64,000 nt of DNA from positions 21,792,001-21,856,000 of the forward strand of contig JAQISU010000155.1 of assembly GCA_029339505.1 (NCBI GenBank). Direction: 5' to 3'. Both the position numbers and the translations under genes were made by a program. Under the pieces are notes generated by a model, which saw only the letters and a program-made list of their open reading frames with translations, was not told where the DNA came from and searched no databases. Numbering within the stretch: the stretch's first letter is position 1; every line of letters starts with the position of its first letter. Origin of the DNA: Unio delphinus. Taxonomy: Eukaryota; Mollusca; Bivalvia; Unionida; Unionidae. This document shows positions 1 to 13,171 of this stretch, in pieces.

Positions 1-3000
1 TATAGTTCAGCGAATATTATACGTAACAGACTCCAGCTTGCTGAAGTAGAATTTTCTTCACAAGGTTCGCCCTATCCCACGTAGACTGTCATGGTATTCT
101 TCTCTCGCTTCCCCTTTTACTACTAATGTAGTTACACAAAAAAACATCTTTCTTTTGGTCATTGTATAAATGTTACTAGCCTTTTTCTTCAATGTATTTT
201 TTTGAAATTATGGAATTAATGCAATGGTAGTGTTGCAGGAGGCGAAGTCAGACATTTCTGATAGGACAAGAGAATCGCAGAAAGTCAAATCCAAGATCCA
301 ACACTTTAATGTGCAATACAGGATATCATCAGTTGAGTGATGGCGGAAACAGCTGCAGTAATTTCACTAGGGTCAATAAGAACATACTTCACGAGTAAAC
401 ATTTTAATGTATTTGATGGCGGTGCAAGCTAAGTTGATCTTTAAAACTTGATGGCATGCATCACTCGCTCCTTCCTGTTATTATTTTAAAAAGGTCAAAT
501 GAAATAAATGAACCAGGAAATATAACTAAAAATTCTGTAATATGATGTTTTTGGATATGATTAATCTGCAAATCTTTAAAACATATTTATGGAACCTATC
601 ATAAAATAATGCTACTCTTCATTAATTATTAAGAGAATCTCTTGGAAAGCTTTGTTACATTTCATTTTGGGACATAAAGCATTATTTTCCGATTTATAAA
701 TTTTGTCGCATAATCCTGTCAAGTATAAATTTACGTGTTCTTTAAAAGGAATCAAGTGATTCTTTAGGTAGCGATTGAATAGCATTATTCGGAGTTTCCT
801 TGCCTTTTTTTAGTTTCTGTATTTTCCGGAGCATTCGTTTTCCCCAAAAGAAAAAGCTACAAGGAAGGAACGATTAAGTGCTTTTGTGATCTAGCGTGTA
901 TAACTTGTTAGAAATGTCTTCTCTGACGTCCGCAGCCGGTTTTATTGTATGTCAGTGCTTTTTTTTCTAACAAAGTTGTTTCTTTTCCTATACAAATAAT
1001 TTTTGGGGATCACAGATCAAAGTTATAACACGGGAAGATCGAAAAAAATTAACAAATCGTAGTCGTCGTACTCATCCATACGCGAGTTGGTTCATATATA
1101 TCTGCATACATGTATATTTTCCTATTCCTTTCGTGTTTGTATGTAAAGATGTGTTCACACTTTGCATATTTGTTCAAAAGAATGTACTTCTTTGTACGGA
1201 AGTGTTTGTTTCTTAACAAAAATGTATGTTTGCTTGTTTCTATTTTAATAATAACGTGCGTTTTCTTTTTCCAATGGTAGGTGTGAGCGACCCTCATCTA
1301 ATCAGTTTCCCTGTTCTGTTACAAACCTTCTCTTTTTATATTGTATGATAGAGAGGGTCCTATGTCAAAATGGGTCATGAGTTCTGGGTTGTTTGTGTGG
1401 TGTTGGATTTTTAAATATGTCTGTTTGCCAATTAGTAGGATTTAATTACCCTCAATTATCTTTTCCTTTGTCTGCTTTGTTTGTAAGGATGACTGTTTGA
1501 TTGTAACTATTTGCATTACTGTCTATTATATTGCCACCCTATACCACTTTCATTGCAAGCACGTGTATTGAATGGCAAATAAGCATCTACTTTGTTTGTA
1601 AGGGTGGTCTTGGATAGTTAAGGTTTGTGCTGAATTAAAATTGTTTGTGTTAGTGATCACACTACCTTATATAACCCTTCTTTCCCACTTCTATTTGTTT
1701 GCGAGATGAGGGCTGGATAGTAAAGGTGGATGTTGGGTTGTAATAAACTGTATTATAGACCATTTCCTCTCCTCCTACTTTCGTGATCCGTTTTTTTTTC
1801 AACGGTGAGTGTCAGATTGGTATTATATTAGTCAACATACTCAAATCTTATTTACCTCTTCCGTTTCGTTTGTAAACGTATCTTTGTGATGATCATAATG
1901 GAAGATGCATTACCACTATTAGTGTTTATTACCTTGTACTCCTTACATTCCTTTTAAAGATGCATTGATGGGTCTGGGTTTTGGTCAGTAATGGTCAGTC
2001 TTGATCAGCGATGATGCTTTGTTGTTCTGTAAGCATATGTTTTAATTTGTAAAAGATCGTTTATATGTTAACATTTTTAAATATAGTATTCCTTTGTTTA
2101 AGTTTGGTAATGTAAAATAAATTTATCTTTATTTATGTCATTTCTTTTACAGCTATTTTAACACAGGTCTCTTTCATTTTGCTAATATTAATTCTTATTT
2201 TATTTTTGGTTTAACTGTTTAAAAATTGTGTTCTTTGACAGTTTTAAAATTGTTAAAACCTTTTTAAAATATTATGTTTTAGTGAAAAACACTTGAATAT
2301 TAATTTATTTCAAACATTATGTAACAATTTTATTTTTTTAAATATTACCTTGGTTTTTTTTACACTTTAACATGTTAATTTCTTAAGTCTTTATCTTTAT
2401 AAAGTATTTCAAGAGGCTTGAAGTCTTTAGTTTAATTTATTGCTTTAAATCATATACAAAATGACTTAATATTTTTAAACAAATGTGCTAACGAAGAGAA
2501 ATATGCATTAACTTTGACTAACTGATTTTAAGAGAAATAAGACATCTTCAAATGTTACATTGCCCCGATCGAGTAAACAATAACAAGAAATATGAAATTA
2601 AGGATGGAATAATATAGAATAGGATAACAAGAGTACCAGTATGCAAAATATAACAATGTAATCGATTTAAACAAAACAGATGCAGAGTAACAAATTTATG
2701 CGAAATTCAATTAGCCCTTCTGTCATATCGATATAACAATTTTAATCATATGATCGAGTGACGGATCGAACTCAGATTATGTGCAAATAATACTATTCGT
2801 TATGTCTAATCCAGCAAAAGCTTCACCCTCTACTTCGTCGTGTTATAACATAAAACAGTAAAAGAAACAAAGTCATTTTAGTATCCCCACTTAGAATTTC
2901 TCCAATTTCAATTCAAATGCATAAAAAGAAACTCCGATTTATTTATAATACATTTTTTTTATAATGACTTCTATTTGACTGGCAATATTCCCTTCCTCAC

Positions 3001-3126
3001 CAGTATAACCTAAATATAGTTTTCAGATACATTCGTCTGAGCACTGAACATTGTACGAAGGAGATAAATATAAAGTGCCAGATGGCACGTGTAGTCAGGT
3101 ATGAGGGCTAGAAAGACACCTTAATT
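1..3126. other. AT-rich region without recognised gene
   Basis: No exon-like or transposon-coding segment recognised. Between about 1250 and 1990 a loosely repeated motif (GTTTGTAAGG, then a GATGG/GGATAGTAA-like part) recurs about every 100 bp, suggesting a decayed tandem repeat. The 82-codon minus frame at 1049-1297 has no supporting context. Confidence 0.6.
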
Positions 3127-5575
3127 AGTCATAATAATGATTATCATCATCATTGTCATCAGTCTCTTGACCTAGTGTGGTCGTTGAGGCACTGTGCTGC
3201 TGAATATCTGACCAGTTTCATCCACTTCTCTCGATCATGTGCCGATCCCTGTGTCTCCGCAAAACGTGTCATGGTCCATTCTGTGATGTTGTCAGTCCAC
3301 TTTTTCTCTATCTCTCCTTCTGCCATACTGGACGCTGCTCTGTAGTACTGTTGTGGATAGACTGTTGGCTCTAGTGACATGGCCATACCGTTTCAGCTTT
3401 CTCTTTTTGACGGTGGTGAGGAGCTCTTCATAATGGCCTAATTTGTGCCTGATGATGTTATGCACTTCTTCATTTGTGATGTGTTACATGATTATGGAAC
3501 CAATATATTTGAACTGACCTACTGTTTCCAGTTCCTGTCCTCTGACTTTTATCTTGGTTGAGATTTGTTTGCCACTATTTGTCATCAAGTTCGTCTTCTC
3601 GGCGCTTATCTTCATGTCAAATCTGGAAGCTGTTTCATCCAGGTTCTTACTAAGGTGGCAAGCTCGTCTTTAGTGCCTGCCACCCCATCAATGTCGTCTG
3701 CAAAGCGGAGATTGGTGATATTACGCCTTCCAATGCTGACTCTCCCACAGTGGCTTTCCAGGCTTCGCTCATGATGAGCTCTAAGTAGATGTTGAAAAGC
3801 GTGGGTGACACGAGACAACCTTGACGTACTCCAACTGTTGTCTTGAATCAGTTTCCCACACAGAACATTGAATAATTACTGCACTGGTAGCCTTGGCGTA
3901 CAGCAGCTGGATGATATTGGTCAAATTGTGTTAAATATTGTAGTTCTTCATTGTAGCCCATAATGTCTCATGTCATACTCTGTCAAAAACCGTTTTGATA
4001 TCTAGGAACACATGATAAATGTAATGTTGATGTTGCGAGTACTTTTTACACAGAACCCTGATATTGAATATTTGTTCTGTTGTGCTTCTTTCACTTCGGA
4101 ACCCTGACAGTTCTTCAGCGATTATTTCTTCTGCTTGTGGTTGCATTCTATTCAAGATGATCTTCAGCATCACCTTAATAGCATGGCGGATCAAATCGAT
4201 AGTTCTTTAATTTTAGAACTGCTGGAGATTGCCTTGTTTTGGTGGTGTTATAATTAATGACTGGGTCCACTGTGTTGGCTTTTCACCTGTCTGCCAGTTC
4301 TTGTTGCATATTTTTGTCAACTGCAGATGCCTTCCCATTCTTCAGTGCTCTTATTGCTAACTCCACGTCTTCCTTGAGAATGGGGAAATCATCATCATTT
4401 GTGGAGTTTGGAACTTCAAGCACCTCTGGGTCTCCTGTGGACGGATGATTGTAGAGTTCTTTACAATATTCAGTCCATATTTATGCAATGTCACTTGCTT
4501 TGGTGAGGCATTTTCCTTTTACGTCGTGAATGATACTTATTCTAGGTTGCGTCTGTCTGTTGATGTCTTTCACAATTTGCAATGCCTTTTTTGCTGTTAT
4601 TTTTTTACCAGACTGCTCTCTATTTCTGTGCACCTGTGTCCAATCCAGTCTTATTTTGCTTTCTACAAGTGTGTTTTTGATTTTCTTGTTTATTTCTCGG
4701 TATTACATTGTCCCTGTTGTTTGTCTGGCGTTTTTGAGGTCTCTTCGGGCATCACACAGATTAAGAATCTCTTCTGTAACCCCTGGGGTTTTCTTTGGGC
4801 GATGGAGGCCAATGATGTCCTTGGCAGCTTTTGTCATGACTGTGTTGAAAGTGTCTGTCATCACTTTAACATCAACATCGATCGCAAGGAGTGGAGCAGG
4901 TGTTCCCAAATCGTGGCTTGGAGTGAGTTGCAGATATTAGGGTCCTTCAATTGTTCAAGGTTGAATATAAGCCCGAGTTTCTTTGACTTGTTAATTGTCA
5001 TCAACATCACTCGGAAATTGATGATCACGAGGACACTATCAACATCATCACCTGGAGACGTTCTTGTTTTTGCTCTATTGATGCCAGATCGGCAACGGTT
5101 TTGAACCAGTATTTAGTCGATCTGGTTATGATGGGTTCCATTTGGTGCGTGTCCGGCATCGTTAAGCTTTATGTTGGCCAAGGGTGTTGGCTAGTACCAA
5201 GATATTGTAGCTTGCGAACTCGAGAGCAGCCTTCTCCCTCTTTGATTGGTAAGCTCATTGCAAGAAGGTCCACAAAGATCATCCCTGTCTTTTAGAGCAT
5301 CTTTGCCAACTTTGGCATTCCAGTCTCCTTAGATGATGAGGATGTCTTTTTTACTTACCATGTTTATAATACCCTGGAGTTTGTTGTTAAACTCCTCTAT
5401 TTCTTCATCACCATGATCAGTAGTTACAGCATAGACTTGGATAATTGTGATGTTAAAAGGAGATGCTTTCAGACGAATGGAGATGATTCTGGTAGACATT
5501 CAAGCACATGTCCCTTGATGGCTTCGTCCATGTTGAATCGTTTGACGACCGATCCGGTATGGCAACTTCAGATCT
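3127..5575 (-). mobile_element. RTE-clade LINE, 5'-truncated, degenerate
   Basis: Minus-strand fragments encode endonuclease and reverse transcriptase pieces. Recognisable marks are KKDILII.GDWNAKVGKDA (about 5270-5350), HRPKKTPGVTEEILNLCDAR (about 4730-4800), EEIIAEELSGFRSERSTTEQ (about 4070-4140), VFLDIKTVFDRV (3973-4010) and the RT active-site box FADDIDGVAG (about 3690). Frameshifts and stops separate them. The 3' end runs into an ATGATG-type simple tail (3127-3160). Same family as the LINEs at 7.1, 22.6 and 53.6 kb. Long plus-strand frames here (4445-5104) are antisense shadows. Confidence 0.85.
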
Positions 5576-5964
5576 GTCCAGATAATAATAATAGTTATAC
5601 TTTATTCCTAAATAAAAAATACGTTTACGTAATCTGACATCAGATCGCGAAAAAGCAAAACAGGTTATTTTTCTCAGTCTACCTAACACACCGAACACGT
5701 GATTGCACGCTTTCTCTACTTCGTGCGAGGTACGCGAATAGAAAGTTTTGTAAAGAATTGATCTGGCGTCACTGACATGAAAGAGAATATGACGCGATAT
5801 TTCTTTACCGGATAGTGTGCGTGATGGAAATCACATCGAAAACATCACGTGCCACATGTACAGATCGGAAGCATATGACCCACTATGACGGAGTGTTTTT
5901 CGACAATATTGCAAATGGAATTTTAAAAAGCCGATATAAAAACATATTCAACACCTGATATTAC

Positions 5965-5967
<3 letters not shown>

Positions 5968-6017
<50 letters not shown>
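5968..6017. repeat. (GT)n microsatellite
   Basis: Uninterrupted dinucleotide run of about 25 units. Confidence 0.95.
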
Positions 6018-6020
<3 letters not shown>

Positions 6021-6049
6021 AGCTTAAAGCCAATTTTGAAAACTTTCAA

Positions 6050-6250
6050 GACTAGTTATATAAATAACTTAGCAGCGGCTGCGCCCTCTCCCAGCTTTCC
6101 CAGAGAGCTATGTGTGGGGCTGTAAAATACGTCATGGTCATGCACCCTCTTGCATGCTGTGTGAGACAACTAATACAGACAGGAGCCGCTGTCCCTCTGT
6201 TGTTAGCGTGCCCGACGTAAACTGAGCGGGTGAGAGTTCGAATGCTTACA
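6050..6250 (+). repeat. Possible SINE-like segment
   Basis: A relatively GC-rich 200-bp island in AT-rich DNA, ending in GAGAGTTCGAATGC (6231-6244), which resembles a Pol III box B, with TTAGCGTGCCCGAC (about 6202-6215) as a weak box A candidate. No complete tRNA cloverleaf could be made. Uncertain. Confidence 0.25.
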
Positions 6251-6440
6251 TATTTAATCAGTCTGTGTTATCTAGGTCTGCGACTTGTGTTACGATGATA
6301 GAAAACACCTGGCCGAACCAAAAACAACCGTATTATCATTTTTTTTAAGTGATGAGGAACTAGTTTACTTGTACCAATTCAGGTCAAATGTTTGTGTAGT
6401 CCAAAACTTAATAACTTTTACGATACATTATGTCACACTA

Positions 6441-6573
6441 ATGTATGTATGTATGTATGTATGTATGTATGTATGTATGTATGTATGTATGTATGTATGT
6501 ATGTATGTATGTATGTTTGTATGTATGTATGTATGTATGTATGTATGTATGTATGTATGTATGTATGTATGTG
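6441..6573. repeat. (ATGT)n microsatellite
   Basis: About 33 tetranucleotide units with one T interruption near 6516. It yields spurious Met-Tyr-Val-Cys frames on the plus strand and Ile-His-Thr-Tyr frames on the minus strand. Confidence 0.95.
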
Positions 6574-6907
6574 ACCAATATTTTATTATTGATAAATTTG
6601 TTATGGACGGTGAAAGTCTCATCAGTTCCTCTCTTAGTGCCTGCCATTTCAGTTTCGTTTGAATGATTATGGATTACTTGTATTAGACACGAAATTGTTA
6701 CTATTACTGGTCTTAATAAATTGGCATTTCGTTTTCTACCTCTCCGCGAGGTGAATCATTACATGAGTTTGTATAATAATGAATTGATTCAATGATTGAT
6801 CTGCTGGTTGAATGAGTGATCAATTGATTGAAGTTTAAAATTGGTCTTTGTTCTTTTTTTGAGGTCTACATTCTTTTCTTAAGGATTTTCTTAATATACC
6901 GTGAGTA

Positions 6908-7018
<111 letters not shown>

Positions 7019-7625
7019 GGACATATCGTATACCTCTCGATATCGAAATACGTGTAATCTGTAAACCCAGTAGGTTCTTACACGTTCAAAACATAAAATA
7101 GTATATTACTGAGAAGCTTTGCTTGTACGGGCACGCACAGATCCCAAATAAATCGTGTACGTCCGTAGGAATGTCTTTAATTTATCTTGCACGACTACCC
7201 AACATGATGACTACGTAGAATCGATTGTGTCCAACTCTGTAAACTGATCGACGGGCCATATCGTGTCAGTACACGACGTTGTCCGCTTTCCAGGGAGCAG
7301 CTACCATACACCAAGAGTAATGAAAGCATATCGGCCCACGAATTAATTTTGTACATTTTAGAGTAGGCAGGGACCATCAGAAAGCTTTGCATACGGGCCC
7401 GTTAGGGGCCCAAATCTTCTAGCTAAACCACTACCGACATATAACTCCACTGGTGAATATAGATACCGAACGAAATTATTTCTAATTGGGTCTGAAACGT
7501 GTGGTTGTTTTGGGTCAAGCCAGTCTTGGGGCAAAGGGCAGATGTTCACATTTGCATAGGATATAGACGATCCCGCTCTCCACGAGCTGCCTTGCAGGTT
7601 AGGGTTTGTAGAACCAAAGGCTAGG

Positions 7626-9143
7626 GTGCTGACACAGTACCTGATTGGGCGTATGAACGTACTCACTAAGGTCACAGCCCAGGGCGGAGGAGTCCCAAGA
7701 AGGACTCAACGGCCATGTATCCAAAACCAAGGCGAGCCACTAGTAACGTGGAGTTCGGCTGTGGTCAACAGCCTAGAGAGGGATGGGCTCCGCCAGGTTC
7801 AAGTCGCACCACATGCAATGACAACTTTCCCTCAACCCATACCGGATCGGTCGTCGCCCGGAACTAGAACCGCGCCTTTTGTCTTGTACCAGGGCAGAGG
7901 TGTTGAGTGTGCTACTGGTGCACGATCACCACCAAAACTCCGAGCCAGAAACAACATCAGCATTGGTACGTGGAACATCAGAACATTAAAAACGCCTGGA
8001 AAGGTAGAGGAACTGACACACGAAATGAACAGATACCATTGGACCATCCTGGGACTGTGCGAAGTACGATGGAAGAACTTTGGGGAAACATCGACACAGG
8101 ATGGCCATAAACTATACTACTCTGGAAGAGATGATAAACATGAACATGGTGTCGGATTTCTCCTCCACAAAGACACCGTGAACACTGTCATGAGTTGTCG
8201 GCCAGTTTCCAGCAGGCTTATCAGGGCAACACCACTCAATATCACCATTGTGCAAGCTTACGCTCCAACTACAGACCATGATGATGAAGAATTAGAGGAT
8301 TTCCACGACCAACTGCAAGACGTCCTGGACCACACCCCAAAGAAAGACATTCGTGTGGTGCAAGGAGACTGGAATGGCAAAATAGGAGAGGATGCCATTG
8401 ATAACTGGAAAGGTACATGTGGACGCTATTGCAATGCAGAGACCAACGACAGAGGCTTAAGGTTCCTGGAATTTGCCATCTTCAATGATCTGAAGCTGAT
8501 GAACACGTTTGGTTCACACAAAGCATCCAGAAGGTGGACCTGGCATAGCCCGAATGGAGAACACCATAACGAGATTGATTATATCATGGTGAAGAGAAGT
8601 TTCCACACCAGTGTAAACATTGCCAAGACAAGAAGTTAGCCAGAAGCAGACATTGGAAGTGACCATGACTTAGTGATGCTGACCCTCCGACTACGTCTAA
8701 AGAAAGTCAACAAACAGGGCCCCACAAGAATCAAGTTCAACCTTGACAAGCAAAAAGACCCAGAGGTATCGGAAGCCTTCCAGGCAAAGATAGGAGGAAA
8801 CTTTTCACCACTGTTACTTCTTAGTGCAAAGAGCACTGTTACAGACACATTGATCGACACATTTAACATAGCAGTAACCCAAACAGCCAGTGAGATCCTT
8901 GGCAAACATCAACGACCAAAGAAACCTTGGGTAACAACTGACATACTTGATCTGTGTGACAAGCGTCGAGAGCTAAAGAAGAAGAAGTCAGAAGTAGAAG
9001 GAGGAAAACAATACAGAGAAATCAACCAGGTTATCAAGAAAAGCATGAGAAAGGCAAGGGAGACATGGATTAAAGACCAGTGTAAAGATATAGAAAACAA
9101 TCTAAAGAAAAATAATAGCAAAAAAAAGCATACCAACTGGTGA
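7626..9143 (+). pseudogene. LINE endonuclease/N-terminal RT frame with an in-frame stop
   Basis: One continuous frame interrupted only by TAG at 8637-8639. The first part (337 codons) covers a basic, Pro/Arg-rich leader of about 105 residues and the complete endonuclease fold up to EIDYIMVKRSF. The second part covers the linker into RT (PWVTTDILDLCDKRRELKKK). Catalytic-type residues of the endonuclease (N in TWNIRT, E in CEVRW, D and N in GDWNG, SDH in IGSDHD) are present. The protein is not produced intact because of the stop and downstream frameshifts. Confidence 0.75.
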
Positions 9144-9931
9144 AAGACCTGACCAGTGTAAAACAAGGACGCTCCTCAATCATTCAAGACAAGGGAGGGA
9201 AATGTCGTACAGAAGAACAAGACATTCTTAAGAGATGGACAGAGTACTGCTCAGACCTGTACAACCACAGACCTACAGGGGACCCAGGCATACTCAACAC
9301 TCCACCAGCGATCAACACTGACAACTACCCCATCCTCCGAGAAGAAGTGGAGGCTGCAGTGAAATCATTGAAAAAGGGAAGGCAGCAGGATTAGACAGCA
9401 TCCCTGCAGAACTAGTCCAAGAAAGGGATGAAGCCATGATAAGCGCCCTACTAATAATCTGCAACAAGATCTGGCAGACAGGGGAATGGCCAACACCATG
9501 GACTCAGTCACTCATAGTAACTCTCCCGTAAAAAGGCAATTTGCAGCAATGTCAGAACTATCGTACGATCAGTCTTATATGCCACCCAAGCAAAGTCATG
9601 CTAAAAATCATATTAGACAGACTGAAGCCGCGGGCAGAGGAAATCATAGCTGAAGAACAGGCAGGCTTCAGACCAGGGTGAAGCACAACTGAACAGATTT
9701 TCAACCTGAGAATACTATGTGAAAAATACATCCAGCACCAACAAGATCTTTATCATGTCTTTATAGATTTTAAGAAGGCGTTTAACAGGGTATGGCATGC
9801 AGCCCTTTGGTCAACTATGAAGATGTACAACATCAATGAAAACCTGATCAAAAGTCATAGAAAGTCTTTTCAGCAAGGCCACCAGCGCAGTCTACTTCAA
9901 CGGTCAAATAGGAAATTGGTTTAGGACAACT

Positions 9932-10246
9932 GTGGGAGTCAGACAGGGCTGCTTGCTTTTACCTACTCTCTTCAACATCTTCCTTGAAAGAATCATGGCA
10001 GATACACTGGAAAACCATGAAGGAACTGTCAGTATTGGAGGCAGAATAATAACGAATCTATGCTTGGCTGATGACATCGATGGCCTTGCAGAAAATGAGG
10101 AGGAGCTAGCTCAGTTGATGGAAAAACTGGACAGGACAGCTACTGCTTTTGGTATGGAAATCAGTGCAGAGAAGACCAAATTGATTACAAGCATCTCAAT
10201 AAAAGCCGAAGACCTAAACTTTAGTCATGACACTAATGGGATGTAA
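9932..10246 (+). pseudogene. LINE reverse transcriptase fragment
   Basis: 104-codon frame holding RT motifs GVRQGCLL.PTLFNIFLERIM, then VSIGGRIITNL, then a CLADDIDG active-site box with the first aromatic replaced by Leu, then GMEISAEKTKL. The sequence departs from the family after about 10205. No thumb domain or 3' tail follows, so this copy is 3'-deleted. Confidence 0.7.
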
Positions 10247-10249
10247 GAG

Positions 10250-13171
10250 AAATCGGTTTCGAAACAGATCTATCAACTTATGATTACGATAAGAGCAACA
10301 GGTGGTGAAAATTCGTAGCATTGAATCCATCAGAGCTGGTCCAAAGATTTTAAGCGCCCTAGGCGATCTATGAAACATTTTTTTTCTAAACTAGTCACTA
10401 AGGTAGCTGCAGTGCGCAATAGACTGTTCGCATTAGACAATTCTTTAGTAAAAGTTCGCTGGTAGTTGTCCTAAATTTGCAAGCCATTATCACAGGCCAG
10501 TAACTGGTAAAACCTGTCTGCCGATTAAGTAGCGGTGTGCATGACGGATCATACTGAACAGAGAAAATGACTCATGGGAGCGGTTCATCATCGTTTGCTT
10601 GGCATGTGTGCTGTGAAGACGAAAGCGAATCCCAGGAACGTCATTGAGGGTGTGGGAAGAGCATTTCACCCTCCATGAATTTGCATGTGATGTACGAAAA
10701 TTACCAAAAACGTCAAGTTTTTGCACCCCCACTCCCACCCCCACGCCCCGAAAAATGGATATGATGTCCCTGGTGAATCCGACAAATAAATATGTTCTAT
10801 CAGTCATCAGTGATATCATCATTCCGCTTTCTCTGCATGCGTATTAACGCTTTGGTTTGTTGGTTTTTCCGACACGTAAAGTAAGGCATTATTGGTTATA
10901 TCATGCTGATACAATCTGAGCTATGAGTCTATCCTAGGACATATTGTGTACGTGCATACATCCGACAGAGTTTAGGTTTGACTGGAAAAGTGGCTGGGGT
11001 AGGGCAGGACGTATCGAGGAGCATCAACTAGAAAAAATTATTTGTAGACATGTTTTTTTTCTTCTTAATTTTTAAAGGGATATATTTTTAATGCTGGGGC
11101 GTTACACGTGTAAGACAACTGTAAACCACACTGTACTAGATAGATTTATACAGCGTTCTTAAGTACCTTAGCTAAGTGCTGCAGAAACTGATGGTATCGG
11201 TTCAACTAACGTGGACATTTGAGAAAGTTTGCAAGTTGCTTCCCGTGGTTGGTTGTTCTTCCCAGGTAAAGGCAAATGTATGATGGTAATCAGATCGAGC
11301 TTGTTTGATTATTTTCTTTTTTAAGACACAAGAGGCGATACCCGTTTTTTTTGTGTGCAATGGAAATGAGATAAATATTCTACTTATTGACATAAGGCAG
11401 GTAAAATTAAATAGAAACTTAACCTAATTTGTTTGCTTGTCTCATTTTAAAGCGAATAATCTATGCCATTAGTTGGCAGTTTTGGCGAGTTTTATATTTT
11501 CAATAGTGTTACAATTCTATGGTCTTAAAATAAGTGACAGAAAAGAGCGAAAATAACAAGTTTTGTAACATTCAAGAAATAATTTTTTTCCTTAAATACA
11601 AAATGAAAATGTAAAAAATAAAAACTTACGACATAAATCCCAAACAATCATATAATTTATAAACAGGTCCTAATGATTAACATTCTGAATACAAGTCAGT
11701 GGTATTCCAAACGAAATCCAATTCTGGAAGTGTTGATGTGCCTGTGATGACCTGAATAGTAATGATGTGTCAACAGTCTTTCGTTGAATTACACTAATAG
11801 TATTCAAGAATATATCCATCTTTGAATGTCATTATATATCGAAGTCTCCTTTTCGAAGAATATTATTTTTGGTGAGCGCATTGTTTTCACAGTGAATAAA
11901 TAATTTGAATAAATAAATTTCAGCTCAAGTGAAATACTGGACACAACCTTTCAGGTTCAGATGTTATTGCAGGAAAAAATGATTTTCCCAGTAAACAAGA
12001 TTTTATACTTCCTTTCTTAAGCTAGGTCACACTTAGCATTTTTTAAATTAAAAAAAAATACAACCAAAGACAAAGACAACAAACTATTACTTAACGGAAA
12101 ATGTAATCTTAGATGGTTCCAAATGTTTATAAGATGAAATCTTAGTTATCATTCTCTGATGTACTCAGGTCTATCGTAATAAATAACAAGGTACTGTAGT
12201 ACGAATTTGTTTTCAGTTTCGTATTTGACACCTCCATAATTTTAATGTAGAAGATATGAGCCGAATTATCATAAGTTTTGCGTTTATAAATTTACACAGA
12301 AGCTAAAATTAGTGATGTGGTTTACATCTAAATTGAAAATGGGGTGGCTTTCTTTTTTTTTTTTGATGACTGCCTTGCACAGTTAGACTCTCATTGGAGA
12401 TTATATACGTAACTTGGGCTGCAAATGAACAGCTGACTTGGCATACGTATTTACGTATGTAATGCGAATTTGTTTTTTGTACTAGTGAACTTTAATCATG
12501 CGAAAAGCACCAACTGATCGTTTTAGCCGCCTTGGCACAGGAAAATATTTAAAAATAGCTCTCTGCTGTCAAAAACGAATGCAAAGCAGATGGGTTGGTG
12601 CAGTGTCGGTTCAGTATAAAAACCACTAGTTGTATAAGGAATTAACCTGAATGCCTTTCAGAACCTCACAAAGCATGCTTTTACCAAAGATCATTAGCTA
12701 GTTTTCATTTGAATTTTTCAAACTGTTATGCAATAAGTCATTTTCGGATGAAAATTCACTAAAAGAACTGTCCTGTGAGATCTCAGTACACGCAGCTTTC
12801 ATTGTGACACTTCGGTGCCTGCACAACGACTCTTACCTGACCGGAAACAGTTCAGCTTGGTCCACATATATTGTGGAAGGTGAAGACGAGTGTGTGGGGA
12901 GACAGATGGCTCATCTACTAATAAGTGGTTTCCAAGATCTGTTAAAGACTACTCATCACTCCATGCCGAAATATCTGTTATGTCGACCTGCAAAGGATCT
13001 AACCAGACTGGATGCCTCAAAGCCAAGCGGACTGCTGGATGTGAGGTAATATCCATGTACAGTGGAAGTTTCTCGCTGGTATAAATCTTAGCCAGCACGT
13101 TATATGCCCATCTTGTGCCATTTTCCCAAAAGATGAATTTGAGCTGCCAGCTACAAACATGCCAGTTGCAT
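10250..13171. other. Intergenic region without recognised gene
   Basis: Between the broken LINE and the 42-bp minisatellite. No convincing exon. The stretch at 12790-13140 is somewhat more mixed in base composition and has short frames on the plus strand, but no family could be named. Confidence 0.5.

Larger units (their letters stand above)
7100..10246 (+). mobile_element. RTE-clade LINE, longest copy, 3'-truncated and inactivated
   Basis: ORF from 7626 carries an N-terminal leader, then an AP-endonuclease (IGTWNIRTL, CEVRW, YAPTTDHDDEE, GDWNGKIGEDA, RRWTWHSPNGEHHNEIDYIM). An in-frame TAG at 8637-8639 breaks it; the same frame resumes to about 9140 with IGSDHDLVMLTLRLRLKK. Frameshifts at an A-rich run near 9120 and near 9390 follow, then RT segments: EEIIAEEQAGFRP then a stop, DFKKAFNRVWHA, VGVRQGCLL and CLADDIDGLAEN (normally FADD). 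The element stops near 10240, inside the RT C-terminus. The 7100-7620 stretch looks like a 5' UTR. Family known in databases as craniofacial development protein 2-like endonuclease/RT. Confidence 0.88.

Noticed and set aside
4445..5104. 219-codon plus-strand open frame
   Set aside because: It is the antisense of a degenerate RTE LINE endonuclease/RT region on the minus strand; its peptide has no family features.
6285..6662. Cys/Met/Tyr-rich and Ile/His/Thr-rich frames
   Set aside because: Translations of an (ATGT)n microsatellite.
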